Counted from the stretch's first letter, positions 1-12,900 are shown. The stretch is 64,000 nucleotides of DNA from Mesorhabditis belari (GCA_958450365.1 CAUEEP010000743.1:5085001-5149000), one strand, 5' to 3'. A program made the numbers and translations. The notes: generated by a model from the letters alone, not told the origin.

Positions 1-3000
1 TTATCCCATCATCAATACCATCTATATTCGAAATGCTGATCGTTGAATCATCAGATCCACACGCGAACAGATCCGTCGACGAGAAAGCCCCGCATGTCAC
101 CCTTCTCTGATGTTTTCCCAGAATCGGAATTTTTCTTTAAATTCATTTTTGTGTACAAACACTTGCACTTTTTTCGTTTGTTTACCGACTAGTGCGATGG
201 TTATAAATCAATAAGTTTCCATTGTTGTTCCCGACGACGAGCACTGGTGAGAGAGCGCTCCACATGACGAACACTGGCATCTCTCTAAAAAGAAATCGAA
301 ACTTTTCTTCACACTTTTTCTGTCATTTCTCTCAGATTGATTTTCAATATTTTCATCAAATTCAGTAGTTTTGAAAATTATTGTTAAAATTATATTTTCT
401 TGTTTTTGTCTTGTCTCTTTGTCTCTGTCTGTCTGTCTCTCATTTAACAAGTGGATTGCTATAAGGTTAATATTTTTGAATCATCACTCTCTGGCATTTT
501 TGTTTTTGAAAACAGAGAAAATAAAGGGCAAGATGAAGAATTGAAAGAAAGAAAGAAGAGAGAAAGAGAGGAGAGAGAGAAGAGAAAGAGAGAAAGAGGA
601 GAGAAAGAGAGGGAAGGGAAGAGAAAGAAAGAGAGAGAGAAGAGAAAGAGAGAAAGAGGAGGTAAAATCGAGTGGGGCACGTGTCTGGTTGTCTGCGTGC
701 CGTTGGAGGGCGCATGACGATTTTCTCTAAACCCTTGCCCCACTCTTTGTTCCCTTTCTGTAGGCGGGGCAAAAGGGGGATGAAGGCTGAGCAAAGCGCT
801 CCTTTCCTCAGTGTCGCCCCGTTTGAGCTGCCGTTGTGTGCTCCAGGGGTGCGCTCCATCGGGCTCCTCCCTCTCTTCACATCACCAAAGTAAGCTTTAC
901 ATTTGAGTAACAGTTTCATACACTACAAGCTCTTCTATGAGTGACTAATCTTTTTGCATGAGATTTGAAGCTCAAAGCATAAACTTGAAGTCACTGGAAA
1001 GCCAGCCACAGCTAGCACATTCTAAAATTTGTCTACTCTTTTGTTTTAGGAGATCCCGATGTAACAATCTGCACGAGTTCAGTCAACTTTTAAATCCCAT
1101 CCAATTTTGAATTTGTTGGAAAGGTGGAAAGGAAGACTCCCGGCAAATGAATCGTTGTGGAGAAGAGGGAAATCGCTCTTATCCTTACAAATCACTCCAT
1201 CAACCCATCAAGATCAATCTCTTGCCGGTAAATCTCTATGCAACGGTTCTATGTTATTGATCGACTCTGTTTAGGCTGAGTGCTGCTCGTGTTTCATCCC
1301 AGGGAAAACCTGGCAAAAAAAACAAAACTCGCTTTGTATCGTTGAAAGTACGCTACGCGGATCTGGGTAGAGCAAAGAGAATGGTGGGTTTCAAAAAAAA
1401 GTAAATCTTATTCAATTATAAAGCTGAAGTTGAAGAAAATGAAGATTTAGCAATATTATGGTGACACTGGATGTTTAAGTTCGAATTAACAATACTCAAA
1501 ATCGAATTTCAGAATGCATCTGTCGGGTTAGACAATGCACTGGGTTTCCCAGCTGGTTTCCGATTGCAGGCTAGCATCGGCCTTAGATCTCTTGAGCTCA
1601 GAAAGGTATTCAAAAGATCGGAAAAATTTCTATCGTAATCTTTCTTTAGTTACCCATCGAGCCTTGCGAGCGTTTAATCTGTTTTCTTCGAGAAAATTCT
1701 CCGTGTATATGTGTGTATTTTTATCCTAAGTGTAAGTATTTTTTAAGGTTAATGGCTACAATTTTTTTTCTAGTGAGCCGATGGCCGAAACCGTTGACGG
1801 GGTTACGTCGCGTGTCAGTCACGCCTGGTTTGGCGGGTGGTGAGTGAATTTGGATTTGTTTAAAATGATAAAGTAGCACTAATAGTAAGTAGAATCTTTG
1901 AGCTATTCAATCATAGAATTTTTGCTCAAATTGTGACTAACGACGAGATTTTCAGCCGTGAAATGTCTAGAAGTCTAGAAACGGTTACCTTTTTCTTGTA
2001 GTTGCATAAATAGCTTGGTTCTATTGTTCCATTAAAGGCAAAATTGTAAAAGAAGGAGTCAGTGGGAAAGCCGAAAATCCCTTTTTTCAATTTTCAAAAG
2101 CAAAGTGGTTAGAGAGTGGACCGAACTGGACCGAACCAGGGATCCAATACTGACGCTGGATCTGGATGATACTTACTTACCACTAGACCACAGCTGCTAT
2201 AAAGCAATGTGGGGAATTGAGCTGAAATACTGTCAAATATTGGGTCAAACTTTGATGTCAGATATCAAGATACAGAGCTTCATTAGAAAAACTAAAAGTA
2301 GATTCAGAATCCCTATTCAAAAAAACTATCAAATACATCAAAAAAAGGCCTTGGATCTTTCCCTAGTAAATAAAATACCTACCGTAAATACTGTAATAGT
2401 ACTCCACCCCCTCGTACAGTCGCGTAGTCGCAAAAGTTTTTTAGTATTTCATTTTTTTCAAAGCGCCCGTACTTTCAAAAAATGCGTCTTTGGTATGAAA
2501 AAATAGCTGAAATTCAGGGCTATTTTTTGATACCTAAGCGCGCATTGTAGCATAAACCAGTGTCGAGAAAAACTCGTTCAAAGCTAGACTACGCAACACT
2601 CCACACCGTCATTATGGGGATGGGGTACTATTACAGTATTTACGGTATTATCTAATAATATACAATAATCTTATTAACTTTATCATTTTAGTAATCGCAG
2701 AAGACTCGAGATCGCTTCTCGCCGAGACGCGCCGAGCAGCGAATACTCAAGGACTGATTGGAAAAGGCACAAAAAAAATTCAGAAAATCAGAAAATCAGA
2801 AAATGTAGTAGAAAATCATGAAGTCAATGATGAAATTGAAAAATTTAGAATGAAAAATGTTGATGGAAATTGATGAATGGTTTAAAAAAAAAATTGACAA
2901 AAAAAATGAAGATCTCGACTTTCTTCCCTTGCTTCTTCTCCAAACCATTTTCACTCAGGTTAGTTGCAAATTTTGTTTCTATTAGTCGCAAAAACCTAGC

Positions 3001-6000
3001 TACATCGATGCTTTTCAGCTTCCGTGCCAGTGATCGGGGCTACGATCACTAAAACCATTCACATTGGTGGGTCTTCCGTGAATGGTGGCAACTCAGATCC
3101 ACATCTTCGCTTAATCTCTAACCCTATTCTGAGGACCACGAGACAGAGCTTGTAAGAGCTAAAAAAAAAGCCTTCAAAGTAAGGGTTTTACTTTAAAACC
3201 TAAAAAACAATATGATTTTAGCAATGAACTCTCTCTAAATGGCTCAGAGCAAATCCTCAAGAGAAGGGACTTTGATTCTCGGTAGAAAAAAAAGAAAATA
3301 GTTCATTTATTGATAAGCTTTAGTTTCCTGGGAATCGCTACGAATGGCTTGTGCCCAGTGATGTTTTTTATTCATCTTTGTGCCGGGGTTACGGTCAAGG
3401 ATTCCGAGAAATTCGAAGTGGCTTGTTTTCGCCCTTCGAGACAAACCGACTCTTTCTTCGGCGGTTGAACAATGTTTCTAAGGAGAACTAATGTTGGAGA
3501 ACAATCTTGGAAAACAATCTTGGAAAACAATGTTGTTGAACAATGTTTCTTTCCAATTGAAGTCACTTTTCTGGATTGACTAAGCAGACTTTGACTAAGC
3601 AGACTTCGTTTCTCTCATCATCCGTCTCATCACCGAGATCGCATTCTTGCTCTCGAGTTTGGAAATGAGAAATTATTCAATCAATCATTCAATGAATCAT
3701 CACCGATAAATTCATCAAATGTATTTTCTCCGACATTATTTCTTTGATGAATGTGATCGTTATCGATAACCCAAAAAAAATCGACCACTTTGCTGGCTTG
3801 ATTGCTTGGTTACGGCTTGTTTTCGCTTGACAACGGTGAGCTTTTAAATAAACTTTTAATTCATATAACACTTTAAACCTAAAAGACTAAAAAAAACCTA
3901 AAAGACTTGAATTTTTATAAGATAAAGAAATCAAATGAATGCTTAGAAATGGGCTTTTCGTCAATTCTCATCGAAATCACCATTTCGCCAGACAACCCAG
4001 ACAAAATGGCTGAGCTAAGAATGGTGGGAAATTATTAAATTATATAATATGATTAAAGATTAAAGACAAATGTGATTAAAGATTTTTATAAACGAAATTT
4101 CTAGTTTCTTCGCTGATCATGACAGGAAAAATCGAGTGGAATATCACCAAAAAAAATCTCATCGCTCTTCGCTTTTTTTTACCATTTTTTTTACATCATT
4201 TGAATAAAGATGCGAGAAAAACATTGTTGAAAAGGTTGCAAATATACAAAATGTAAAGTTATTTGAACAAAGCAGAGAATCGTTCAAGCCAGAAACAAAA
4301 GTGACAATAGAAGATGTTCAGCTTAAGCTGCTAAGCTGAACATCTAAACTAGAATCCATCTAAACTAGAATCCATCTAAGCTAGAGTCTATCTAAACTAG
4401 AATCTATCTAAACTAGAAGCTATCTAAACTAGAATCCATCTAAACTAGAATCCATCTAAACTAGAATCCATCTAAGCTAGAGTCTATCTAAACTAGAATC
4501 TATCTAAACTAGAAGCTATCTAAACTAGAATCCATCTAAACTAGAATCCATCTAAGCTAGAGTCTATCTAAACTAGAATCTATCTAAACTAGAAGCTATC
4601 TAAACTAGAGTCCATCTAAACTAGAATCCATTTAAACTAGAACCACTAAACAGACCACTAAACTAGATCTATCTAAACAGAAGCATCTAAACTAGGTCCA
4701 TCTAAACTAGAATCTATTTAAACTAGAATCCATCTAAATAGCCACTAAACTAGATCCATCTAATAGAATCCATCTAAACTAGAATCCATCTAAGCTAGAG
4801 TCTATCTAAACTAGAATCTATCTAAGCTAAAGTCCATCTAAACTAGAATCCATCTAAGCTAAAGTCCATCTAAGCTAGAGTACATGTTGGAGAACTATTA
4901 TAAGACTTGAAAAGGAATTCGATGTACATAAATCAGCAAAAAATAAGACAGAAGTTTGTTTTCTATTTGATTTTAACTTCTTTTTATAGGAGCGAGTCAT
5001 TATAGCGGAAAGCTCAATGTTGGAATGAGTTTTAGATCGCTGGATTTGTTCTCAGGGCCAACACCAATCTCTTTACCATTTACCATCTAACAAATTTCTA
5101 AACGGATTTAGCACTACTGATTTTGCAAAATCGATTTAACAATTTACCATTTAGCCTTTAGCTAAATAGAATTTTGTTTCTTGTAGACTGAAGCTTCTGA
5201 TGCTAACCAGGGAACCTTTCCAAGTTACCCACGAGTTACAATATGAGGTAGGCGTAAAAAGAAAGGTTAGGAAAACGAAAAAAAAACGTTAGGTTCAGAA
5301 ACTGTTTTCAAAAACCGCTAATCGGCAAAATGCACAAAGTTACAGCCATCTGAATTTCGAAAAAATGAAGGCTTTTCTCGAATTTCTGGCACACTGATTT
5401 TTGCCAGCGGAAAGGCTTTCCTTTCGCCATCCCGAAAGTCAGCTCGTAGCCTAGTGGTTAGCGTGCCTGCGCTCGGAACTCTTTGATCTTGGTTCGGATA
5501 GGTAAGCTAACAAATTCAATCAGCAAAAAAGCAAACAAATAACATTTTACTAAATCTAAACTTGATGCGTTGGTGGACCTATTGTATTTTGGAAAACGAA
5601 AATTTGCTAAATTTAGCAGTTGATAGACAAGGCCCAGACCCGTTTCAGTAACCAGTAATCAATTATTTAATAGTTCTTAATAGTTAGTTCTTTTGACCCC
5701 CATACATTTAACATAGGGAACTTTGACTGGAAAAATTTCTAAAGAACCCACTTGGCACCCATGCTTGTTTCAATTTGTTCGGTGGAGCGGGTGGTGATAT
5801 CCCAGAGAACGAGCTGAGAGGACTTGTCGTGCAACACCGCCAACACATCACCCTCTCGATCCCATGACATCGATATCACCGCTCTGTGAATTAAATGATC
5901 AACTTAATTGGACTTTAAAGCAATGAGTTTTGATTGTTTGGTGATTTCACATCATCTTCTTCTCAAATTTCTCAATTAAAATCTTCTTTCAGTTTTAAAT

Positions 6001-6364
6001 AATACAATAAATAAGTAACTTTTAGAGTTTTTAATGAACTTACCCAGGCAATTGTACTGCGTCCAGCAGCTCGCCTTTTCGATCAACGAGTTGAACGCTT
6101 TGATTGGCGCTAAAAAGAAATTTTGTTTTGCTAAATAAATGTTTTGCATAGATTTGCTTAAAAATTTACTAAAGAAAATTTAGTTTATAACATTTTCTTC
6201 ATTCAATTTATCAAGATTTACTTACCCAGCGATGGCGATATAATTTCCACCAGGTCTCCACGAGAAGGAACATTTCCCTGCACCCAAATCATCAGGCGAT
6301 TTGCGAAAAAGGATCTAAAGCGGTTCAAGAACTCAATTTACGAAAAAAAAACCCTCACCTTCAT
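1..6364 (-). CDS. dyf-2 (WDR19): WDR19/IFT144 homologue, 5' part (gene runs off the left edge)
   Basis: N-terminal WD40 part of an intraflagellar transport A subunit, which would act in retrograde transport in sensory cilia. Exons read on the minus strand: 6364-6359 (Met-Lys), 6314-6226 (ending SWRPGGNYIAIAG), 6109-6044 (ANQSVQLVDRKGELLD...), about 5886-5745 (SWDREGDVLAVLHDKSSQ, LVLWDITT) and about 127-1 (KIPILGKHQRRVTCGAF, FACGSDDSTISISN). Phases agree across the first three introns. These blocks align in order with the start of animal WDR19, including the GKH-RVTCGA and GDVLAV signatures. The start is set by the ATG at 6364, whose two-codon exon matches the Met-Lys beginning of the family. 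Odd: the intron between the last two exons is about 5.6 kb, and the roughly 30-residue piece expected between them (LAVGT-KGNL-IYN) was not found. It lies 575 bases downstream of the P4-ATPase gene on the same strand. Confidence 0.85.
128..1146. other. Intron interval of WDR19 with a purine-rich tract
   Basis: No exon recognised. Positions 536-665 are a GA-rich simple-sequence tract (repeated GAAAGAGAG units) that gives long but meaningless Lys/Arg/Glu-rich or Ser/Leu/Phe-rich frames. A GC-rich stretch at 665-890 is open in several frames but has no recognisable protein content. Confidence 0.5.
1147..2830 (+). CDS. Unrecognised multi-exon candidate gene inside a WDR19 intron, opposite strand
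   Basis: Four or more short exons with good splice sites can be chained: 1147-1227 (Met start, ends INLLP), 1303-1383 (GKPGKKNKTRF...), 1513-1605 (NASVGLDNALGFPAGF...). All three are exact multiples of three with phase-0 junctions. A further piece at 1778-1839 (MAETVDGVTSRVSHAWFGG) and one from 1956 follow in compatible phase, although the acceptor at 1773 would give an immediate stop. The open frame from about 2692 (NRRRLEIASRRDAPSSEY) could be a later exon; the intron before it would contain a tRNA-like sequence and a MITE. No family was recognised. The exon-like phasing is what is seen; that the gene is expressed is inference. Confidence 0.35.
2127..2197 (-). repeat. tRNA-like sequence
   Basis: On the minus strand it reads GCAGCTGTGGTCTAGTGG, an A-box-like segment, then CTGGTTCGGTCC, a B-box-like segment, at tRNA-like spacing. 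The arms do not fold into a convincing cloverleaf, so this is more likely a tRNA pseudogene or SINE head than a working tRNA. Confidence 0.5.
2380..2647. mobile_element. MITE family A, copy 1
   Basis: A 268-bp foldback element whose ends are inverted repeats TACCGTAAATACTGTAATAG and the reverse complement. The outer TA is best read as the target duplication, so the terminal repeat begins CCGTAAATAC, which fits a Tc1/mariner-like non-autonomous element. The internal section (CTAAGCGCGCATTGTAGCAT) is shared with six other copies in this window. Confidence 0.85.
3153..4343. other. WDR19 intron interval, nothing recognised
   Basis: AT-rich sequence with short open frames on both strands. A 3' piece at 3020-3152 (SVPVIGATITKTIHIGGSSV...) is open to a stop and may be a terminal exon of the candidate gene upstream, but I could not phase it in. 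A short frame near 3960-4035 (LIEITISPDNPDKMAELRMV) looks protein-like but stands alone. Confidence 0.4.
4344..4882. repeat. Minisatellite, 16-bp unit
   Basis: About 33 tandem copies of a 16-bp unit close to AATCCATCTAAACTAG. Variants AAGCTATC, AGTCTATC and AATCTATC recur in a fixed order, giving five- to six-unit higher-order repeats from about 4345 to 4625. The later part is more degenerate with deletions. It lies in the long WDR19 intron. Confidence 0.95.
4883..5740. other. WDR19 intron interval with one tRNA-like sequence
   Basis: No exon found, although the family alignment predicts one between here and position 128. The plus-strand tRNA-like sequence at 5442-5503 is listed separately. 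Confidence 0.4.
5442..5503 (+). repeat. tRNA-like sequence (A and B box only)
   Basis: GCTCGTAGCCTAGTGGTTAG resembles the D-arm/A-box region and TTGGTTCGGATAGG the T-arm/B-box region. No full cloverleaf. Probably a tRNA-derived relic. Confidence 0.4.
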
Positions 6365-6614
6365 TGTTAACAATTATAGAAAATTAGGTGAATTTGAATT
6401 TGAAGAAATGTTAAAATGAACTAAGCAAATGTTTCCATGGTAACCGGGAACAACGAGCTGAAAGAGCTTTTCAAGAGCTGAAAATCGAAAAGGCAAAAAT
6501 GGTTTATAGGTTTTGAGATCAAAAATTTCAATAAAAAGTTGTAAATAAAGGTTAAAACGGTTATGAAAGATGAATTTTAAAACAAAATGCCCTCAAAAAG
6601 CACCGTCAATTTCG

Positions 6615-6695
6615 AGCCGCCATGGCCGACTGGATAAGAGCTCTGTATCTCAGCCAGGGCCTCAGCTGAGGGTCAGGGATTCAATCCCGCCAACT
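6615..6695 (+). repeat. tRNA-like sequence between the P4-ATPase and WDR19 genes
   Basis: Contains CATGGCCGACTGGATAAGAG (A-box-like) and GGGATTCAATCCCGCC (T-arm with a good stem and a near-canonical loop). The acceptor arm does not pair. It sits in the 575-base gap between two genes on the opposite strand. Confidence 0.5.
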
Positions 6696-6939
6696 AGATT
6701 CTTCATTTTTTTTCAAATCTATGAGTTTTTCCCTATCTTTAGGGCTTGGGGTGCATTATTTATACCAAATTATTTGTGTGAATCAATCTATTCTTTAAGT
6801 GTTCTAAAGGCTTTACTGTGTCTATCTTGTAGCGCTCTGTTTTTCAGTTTGTAAAAAGTGAAATTGTTTTAAATTGTTAAAGAATTGTTATGTTAATGTT
6901 AAAATTGTTAAAATTCTTTATTCTAAACAAATCACCAAA

Positions 6940-9900
6940 TCACGCGTTATTGATTTCGATTCTTTCTCGATTAAAGCTATAAGTTGGACTTTGCGACTGT
7001 TGGGTTTCTTCTTTGGTTTCGATTCGTCTCACTAGAGCCCTTGACGGATGATATGTGTTTCGAATGGCAATCCATGTTAATCTAGAAAAATTGTACATTA
7101 TATTGGAAAATTTATGTAAGAAACCTTGGCGTCATACAGAGCACAGTTGATAAAAGAAGTACCAGCCAGAAACGGGGCATCATCACGGCTCGTTGAAATA
7201 TCATTATTGGCGGATCCTGAAATGTGTTTGTGGGGGTGGGACAAATGCTACCTTTTTTTTGCGCACCTGGACATTTGCGCACCTTTTTTTGCTGGAAAAG
7301 GCTTTAGGAAAGGTCGTAGAGCTTCGAAAATATTTCCATATAAGGGAACCGTATGCGTAGATTCCGAATTTCGACAAATCAGACCTCGCTGACACGTCAA
7401 ATTTGGGCTAAAAGGTAAAAACTGCGGAAAAGCGTTAAGTTGCGTAGTTTTTGCCTTTTAGCCCAAATTTGACGTGTCAGCGAGGTCTGATTTGTCGAAA
7501 TTCTGAATCTACGCATACGATTCCCTTCTGTGAAAACGTTTTTGAAGCTCTACGACTTTTCCTAAGGCCTTTTCCAGCAAAAAAAAGGTCGCATTTGTCC
7601 CACCCCCGTGTTTGTAAGCATTTAGAAGTTTATTTATTAGATAAAAGATAATTATAAAACTTATAAGCTATAAGAAATTCGATAATAAGAAACTTACAGC
7701 TACATTTAGCATACTAGTGATAAGCCAAACGGGGAGCAGATTGTAGACAGCGGCAAAGAGGCAGAAGAAAATGATTGAGCCAACCAGTGACAAGAGCAAT
7801 GGCCAGGCCTAGATTACATTTTTTTGAGCGTTTAAAACAAAATCTATAAAGTGATTAAGATGATTTTATCAATCAATTATCAGGTTACCCAGTATTGCGA
7901 GATCAATGCAAGGTGCACGGAATTGGCAAGAAGAAGTTGAGCACATTGTAGCGTTCCCAGCGTCCAGATATCGAGTTTCGCATGTTCGTAGGCCTAAAAT
8001 TATATAAATATTATATAATAGTATTTATACTATTTTTTTTATAGCTTTATACTATAATATATTTGCAAACGTACGCCGTAAGCAATCCAGAAAACGACGG
8101 CACTTTGCCAGACAGCGTCCAGCATGTTTAACCAAAACGAATACCATTTGTATTTCTGCAAAAAAAAAGACGAATCTTTTATGATATTGTATATAATTAT
8201 ACTATATTTTTCTTAAAAACGATATGATACTATTAACCGAGATAACGATATGATACGCTATGTTTAGCCACACCTTTCCCAATCTACCCGCGTCGTAGAA
8301 TGCCGGATTTTCGAGAAGCATATCATATGATGCATCTTGCTCAAGAAACCCGTAAAGTAGTGGAGGAACTAAAGAAATTTTTTATAAAACTTGTTTTCTT
8401 TAGCTACCTGAAGTGAATAATAAGTTATAGACAAGCAAATAGAAAGGATCCATATTAGACTGAGAAGAGAACCCGCAGAAGATTTGATACCAGAAAATGA
8501 CAAACACGAACATCTGGAATTTGATCTGATAAAGTAGAGTAAGGATAAAAAACAAAGATTTCCGGAGAGGGGATTGAACCCTTGACTTCGATCGAATCAA
8601 GAGCCCCCAGCCAGATGCTCTAACCACTGAGCTATCTGGTATCTTCTTGCCAGAGAAGAAAAAGGAAATACAAGGAGAATTATATGTAAAAGCTAACAAG
8701 GGACGTCAACTAGCTAAGTCGGCCAAATGCTATGCTTATTCGACGAAGAATTTGATGTATCCCGAATAAGTACTCCGTTTTTGCCAAACGACAATCAGTC
8801 AAGAGTTATAAATTTTTGTTAAAACCCGGAACTCGTGAGGTCTGGCTCTGGAAACGAACGCTGTACCACTCGGCCACGGCTGCGCCGAGTTGGGCCCGCC
8901 AGAAGGCCGTTAAGTTGACGCAAGGAGCCATCAGGTAATCTTGAAAGAAAGCAAAAGAAAAAGCCAGACTGGGGAGCGAACTTGCGAGGTCTAGCTTGGG
9001 AAACGAACGCTGTACCACTCGGCCACGGGTGGACAAAATGCAACCCGCAAGGAGGCCACTAAGACCATAGACCGCCAAGACCCAAAGGCGTTTTCAGAGT
9101 CCATTTTCAGAGTCCTAACAAAAATTTAAACGCTTATAACTTTTGGCAGATTGTCATTTAGCAGAAACGGAATAGATATTCGGAATCAGCATTAAATTCT
9201 GCCATAATGGTATAGGTCACATAGCATTTGGTCAGTCCGTTGACTTTCCCTTGTAAGTATCCCTTTCACGTACAGCATTTTTGTAGAAAAAATAGAGTAT
9301 TGTATTGGCAAGACGATTGTAACACCAATGCCCGTGCACGAGAAGAAGTGGAGCCAAAAAACGAAATCTAAAAGGTTTAGGTTTTCATTTTGGTCAACAA
9401 TTTGTCCAAAGTGATTCTTTTGATAACCTACGAACCTGGCCATAGCATAATCGCTTGCCATCACAGCTTGCATACCCTCTTGACCCGATAAACCCACTCC
9501 GACATCGGCTCCCTGAATTCTAGGCTTGAAAAATGTTGCTCTAGCACTTTTACCTGTATCATACTGACATCATTCGCTCCATCACCAATCGCTAACACTT
9601 TTCCTTTTAAATGATGCTTTGCTAGATTGACTAGAGCTGCTTTTTGAAGTGGCGTCGATCGACAACACAACACGGATCGACATCTGAATTTGCCACCAAT
9701 TTGCCACCAAATCAATTAGGCTGAATCACTTTAAAAGAAAACGTATATAAATTGATGCTTGTGATTTACGGATTTACGAATTTACGGATTTACGGTACGG
9801 TAATGTTTCCCAAGCAAGGAAAAAAAACTCTAAACTCAAGAGCTACAAAATGTGCTTTATCACAAACCTTTTTAACAAATTGATGAAACGATCTAGATTA

Positions 9901-12900
9901 AAAGGATCAAAACAACAATCCAGACAAGGTCCATTTAGGACAAGACCAAATGTAGAAATGGTGGATCGCTAAATATGGTGATAGGGATTTAAAAATAGAT
10001 TTTTATCACTCTTTCCGTTCGCTCTAAGTAAAGATCGATAAGATCGGAGACAGCTCGAATACCGCTTGCTTGAATATTTAATAAATCCATTGAATCAAAA
10101 AATAATCTGAAATTTTGAAATCTTCAAAAAATGCGATTTCTTTTTACCGAGTAGAATAGGCAATGTTGATTGCAGTTTCCGATTTATCACCGGTAAGAAC
10201 CCAAACTTGAATGCCGGCTTCACGAAGTGCTTGAATGCATTCGGGTACTCCGTCTAAAGTTTTGATATTTGATATTTGATTTGATTTGATATTTGATTTG
10301 ATATTTGATTTGATATTTGATTTGATTTGATTTGATATTTGATTTGATTTGATCTTAAAGTTCTAGCTTTGCCACTAAGCCAAAAATTTCTGGATTAACC
10401 TTGTAAACGATCTTCAATTGCTGTCACTCCAAGCAGTTCAAAATCTTTCTCGATACTCGCTGCTGACAATGCAATCCTTTCCTCTTTCCCATGCACAGCC
10501 AATTCCGCTTCCTCGTGTTGAGCCCTCCAAGCTTGATACTCTTCTTCTAACAGAACTCTGTAAAGTTTCGATTTATTTCATTTTTAAGTTTTTGTTTATT
10601 TTTTGTTTTACTTTCTCACGAGACACAATGTTCGCAGACCCTGACGGGCATAATCGGAGAGATGCAGTTGAGCCATGTGTACTCTATCACCACCGATTTC
10701 AGAAGTGCAAAACTCTCTAAACTTAAACAATATTTGTTGTGCTTGAAGAGCAAACTCGGAAAGTAGCGGTAAAATGGTTGTGTCAGCTCCTTTGCAAAGG
10801 AGAACCACTGGTCCTTCTCGATTCGAGTCGTTGTTTCGAATTTCTCGAACGATAACTGACATTCTTTTTCGATCAGCATCAAAAGCCAGTGTATGCAAAA
10901 GCTGAAAACGATTTGATGATTTGATTTGAAGTCACTTGATTACTTTGAAACGCATTTGATTGCTATTCGTTCTTGTGTAGACGATGATTTCATCAAAATG
11001 TCGTTTGAGTAAGCGAACCTAAGCATAGAGATTTGGCTAGTTGAATTGAATAATTTGATTAGCACAGTGAATTGCCAATAGTCATGATTAAACAATGAAA
11101 GTCTTTCACTTACTCCATATTCTCTAGCAGCTTCAACAAGGGCTAGCTCGTCGGGACTCTCCGAGTCATAAAATGATAGAACTGGCGGTGATTCTCCAGA
11201 GGTGATTGAAACTGTTCCCTTGGATGAGTTTCTAGAATAGCCAATACTTTGCCAATAGCCAATAACGAGCCAATTTCCAATTTCTAACCTTTTAAAAGGT
11301 GTAAAGTTCTTCAACCTAGAAGATAAATTGAGAAGTGAAGTGGGTGATTTGGAAAGGATTCCCTAGAATTCAATTTCTTTTAGATTTTAGATAGCTTTAT
11401 AGTCTTTATAGTAGTTCTACTTACCGGTAACCTCCTTGTTTTTGTTTCTTCCTTTTTCTCCGTTTTCTCTTCCTTTATCTCTTTTTCTTCTTCTTCATCA
11501 AAACGAGTCTCGATTTCCTTGACATCTTTTAAGCTGCCTAGACTATTCCGATCGTTAGTTTCCTAAATACTCAATAAGAAAGATTTTTTTTTGGTTTATA
11601 ATCTAACCTGGGTATTGATTTCCATGAGTTCAATGGAATCTAAAGAGTCTGGCGTATTTCGACCAGGTGTTTGATTCTCATCACTTGCAGCAAACTGAAT
11701 TATTTCTTCAACCTTGATCAGAATTTTTTCATTACATGCACTTGTTGCTTTGGCTTATCGGCACCGAAATCCCTCTGAGATTTGTTTTTGTCTAACGGTG
11801 ATGTGATGATTTCCCCTTCTTCATCCATAAGATCCTGAAATTTAAAAAATAGATTTATTTACATGAATAAGGTGTTACAAAGAATACACAAGCATAATTT
11901 CTAAGTCTTAAATGTAAGGAAAACCTAATAAAAGAACCAATAGCCTAGCCAGCGGGGATTGAACCCGCCGGCGGATTGAACCTAGCCGGCTAGGATACAA
12001 GGCTCTTACTAGGATACAATGCTCTTAGCCAGTCGGCCATGGGAAGCAAATATTTATAGTCGATATTTGCTAGTTTAATCACCTCGTGTGGCTTGGAGTT
12101 CACGACAACGGTGTTGCAAATGGACATAGTGAGAAAAAGCGGAACTATTGGTGAGGTCGAGGTCACTGATTCTCCATTTTTAAGGCCAGTAATGATCAAA
12201 TTCTCAAGTCCACGATCTCTTGAGATTCCTTCTTTTAAAGGTTTTGCTGAGCTCTCCTCTGACACGACACTCATCCCACCGAAATCTTTCCCCGCAACCG
12301 AGCAACGACGAAAGATCATCTAGGATTTGATTTGAGACTACTGCTTTACGAAGTTTCTAAAGGTTTAAACCTACCTGGTTCTCTGTTAATGTCCCTGTTT
12401 TATCACTCATCACATATTGAATTTGACCTAACTCTTCCGGAATATTCAATGCTCTAAAATTCAATGCTTCAATGTCAAGTCAATCTCAAAGAATCCAATA
12501 AGTTACCTGCACTCCATTTTCTTATCCTTTTTCTCATAGTACAATCTTGAATCATTGCAAATCAACCAAATTTGGCCAAGCTTGATGATTTCGATCGAAA
12601 CATATAACGAAATTGGGATCATCACCTAAGCTTTTAATAAAGAAAATGAAGAATATCAAAGCTACTTGTAGAGCAATGATAAATGTGAGAAAGTTATGCC
12701 ATCCCTCCGACCAGAGATCGACTCGCCCAGGATAATTGGATCCAGTTACTCCAAAGATTTGAACAAGAAATGGTATCTACAAAATTGTTGATGTAAAGGC
12801 TATGGAAAAACATTGTAAACTTTCATCAAAAACAACCTGATCGGGAATTTTATATTGCTCAACCCAGACAGCAGAAAGAACGGCTCCAATCAAGCAAAGG

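Noticed and set aside
451..919. Long frames rich in Lys/Glu/Arg on one strand and Ser/Leu/Phe on the other
   Set aside because: Products of the GA-rich simple repeat at 536-665; no ordinary protein composition or splice sites.
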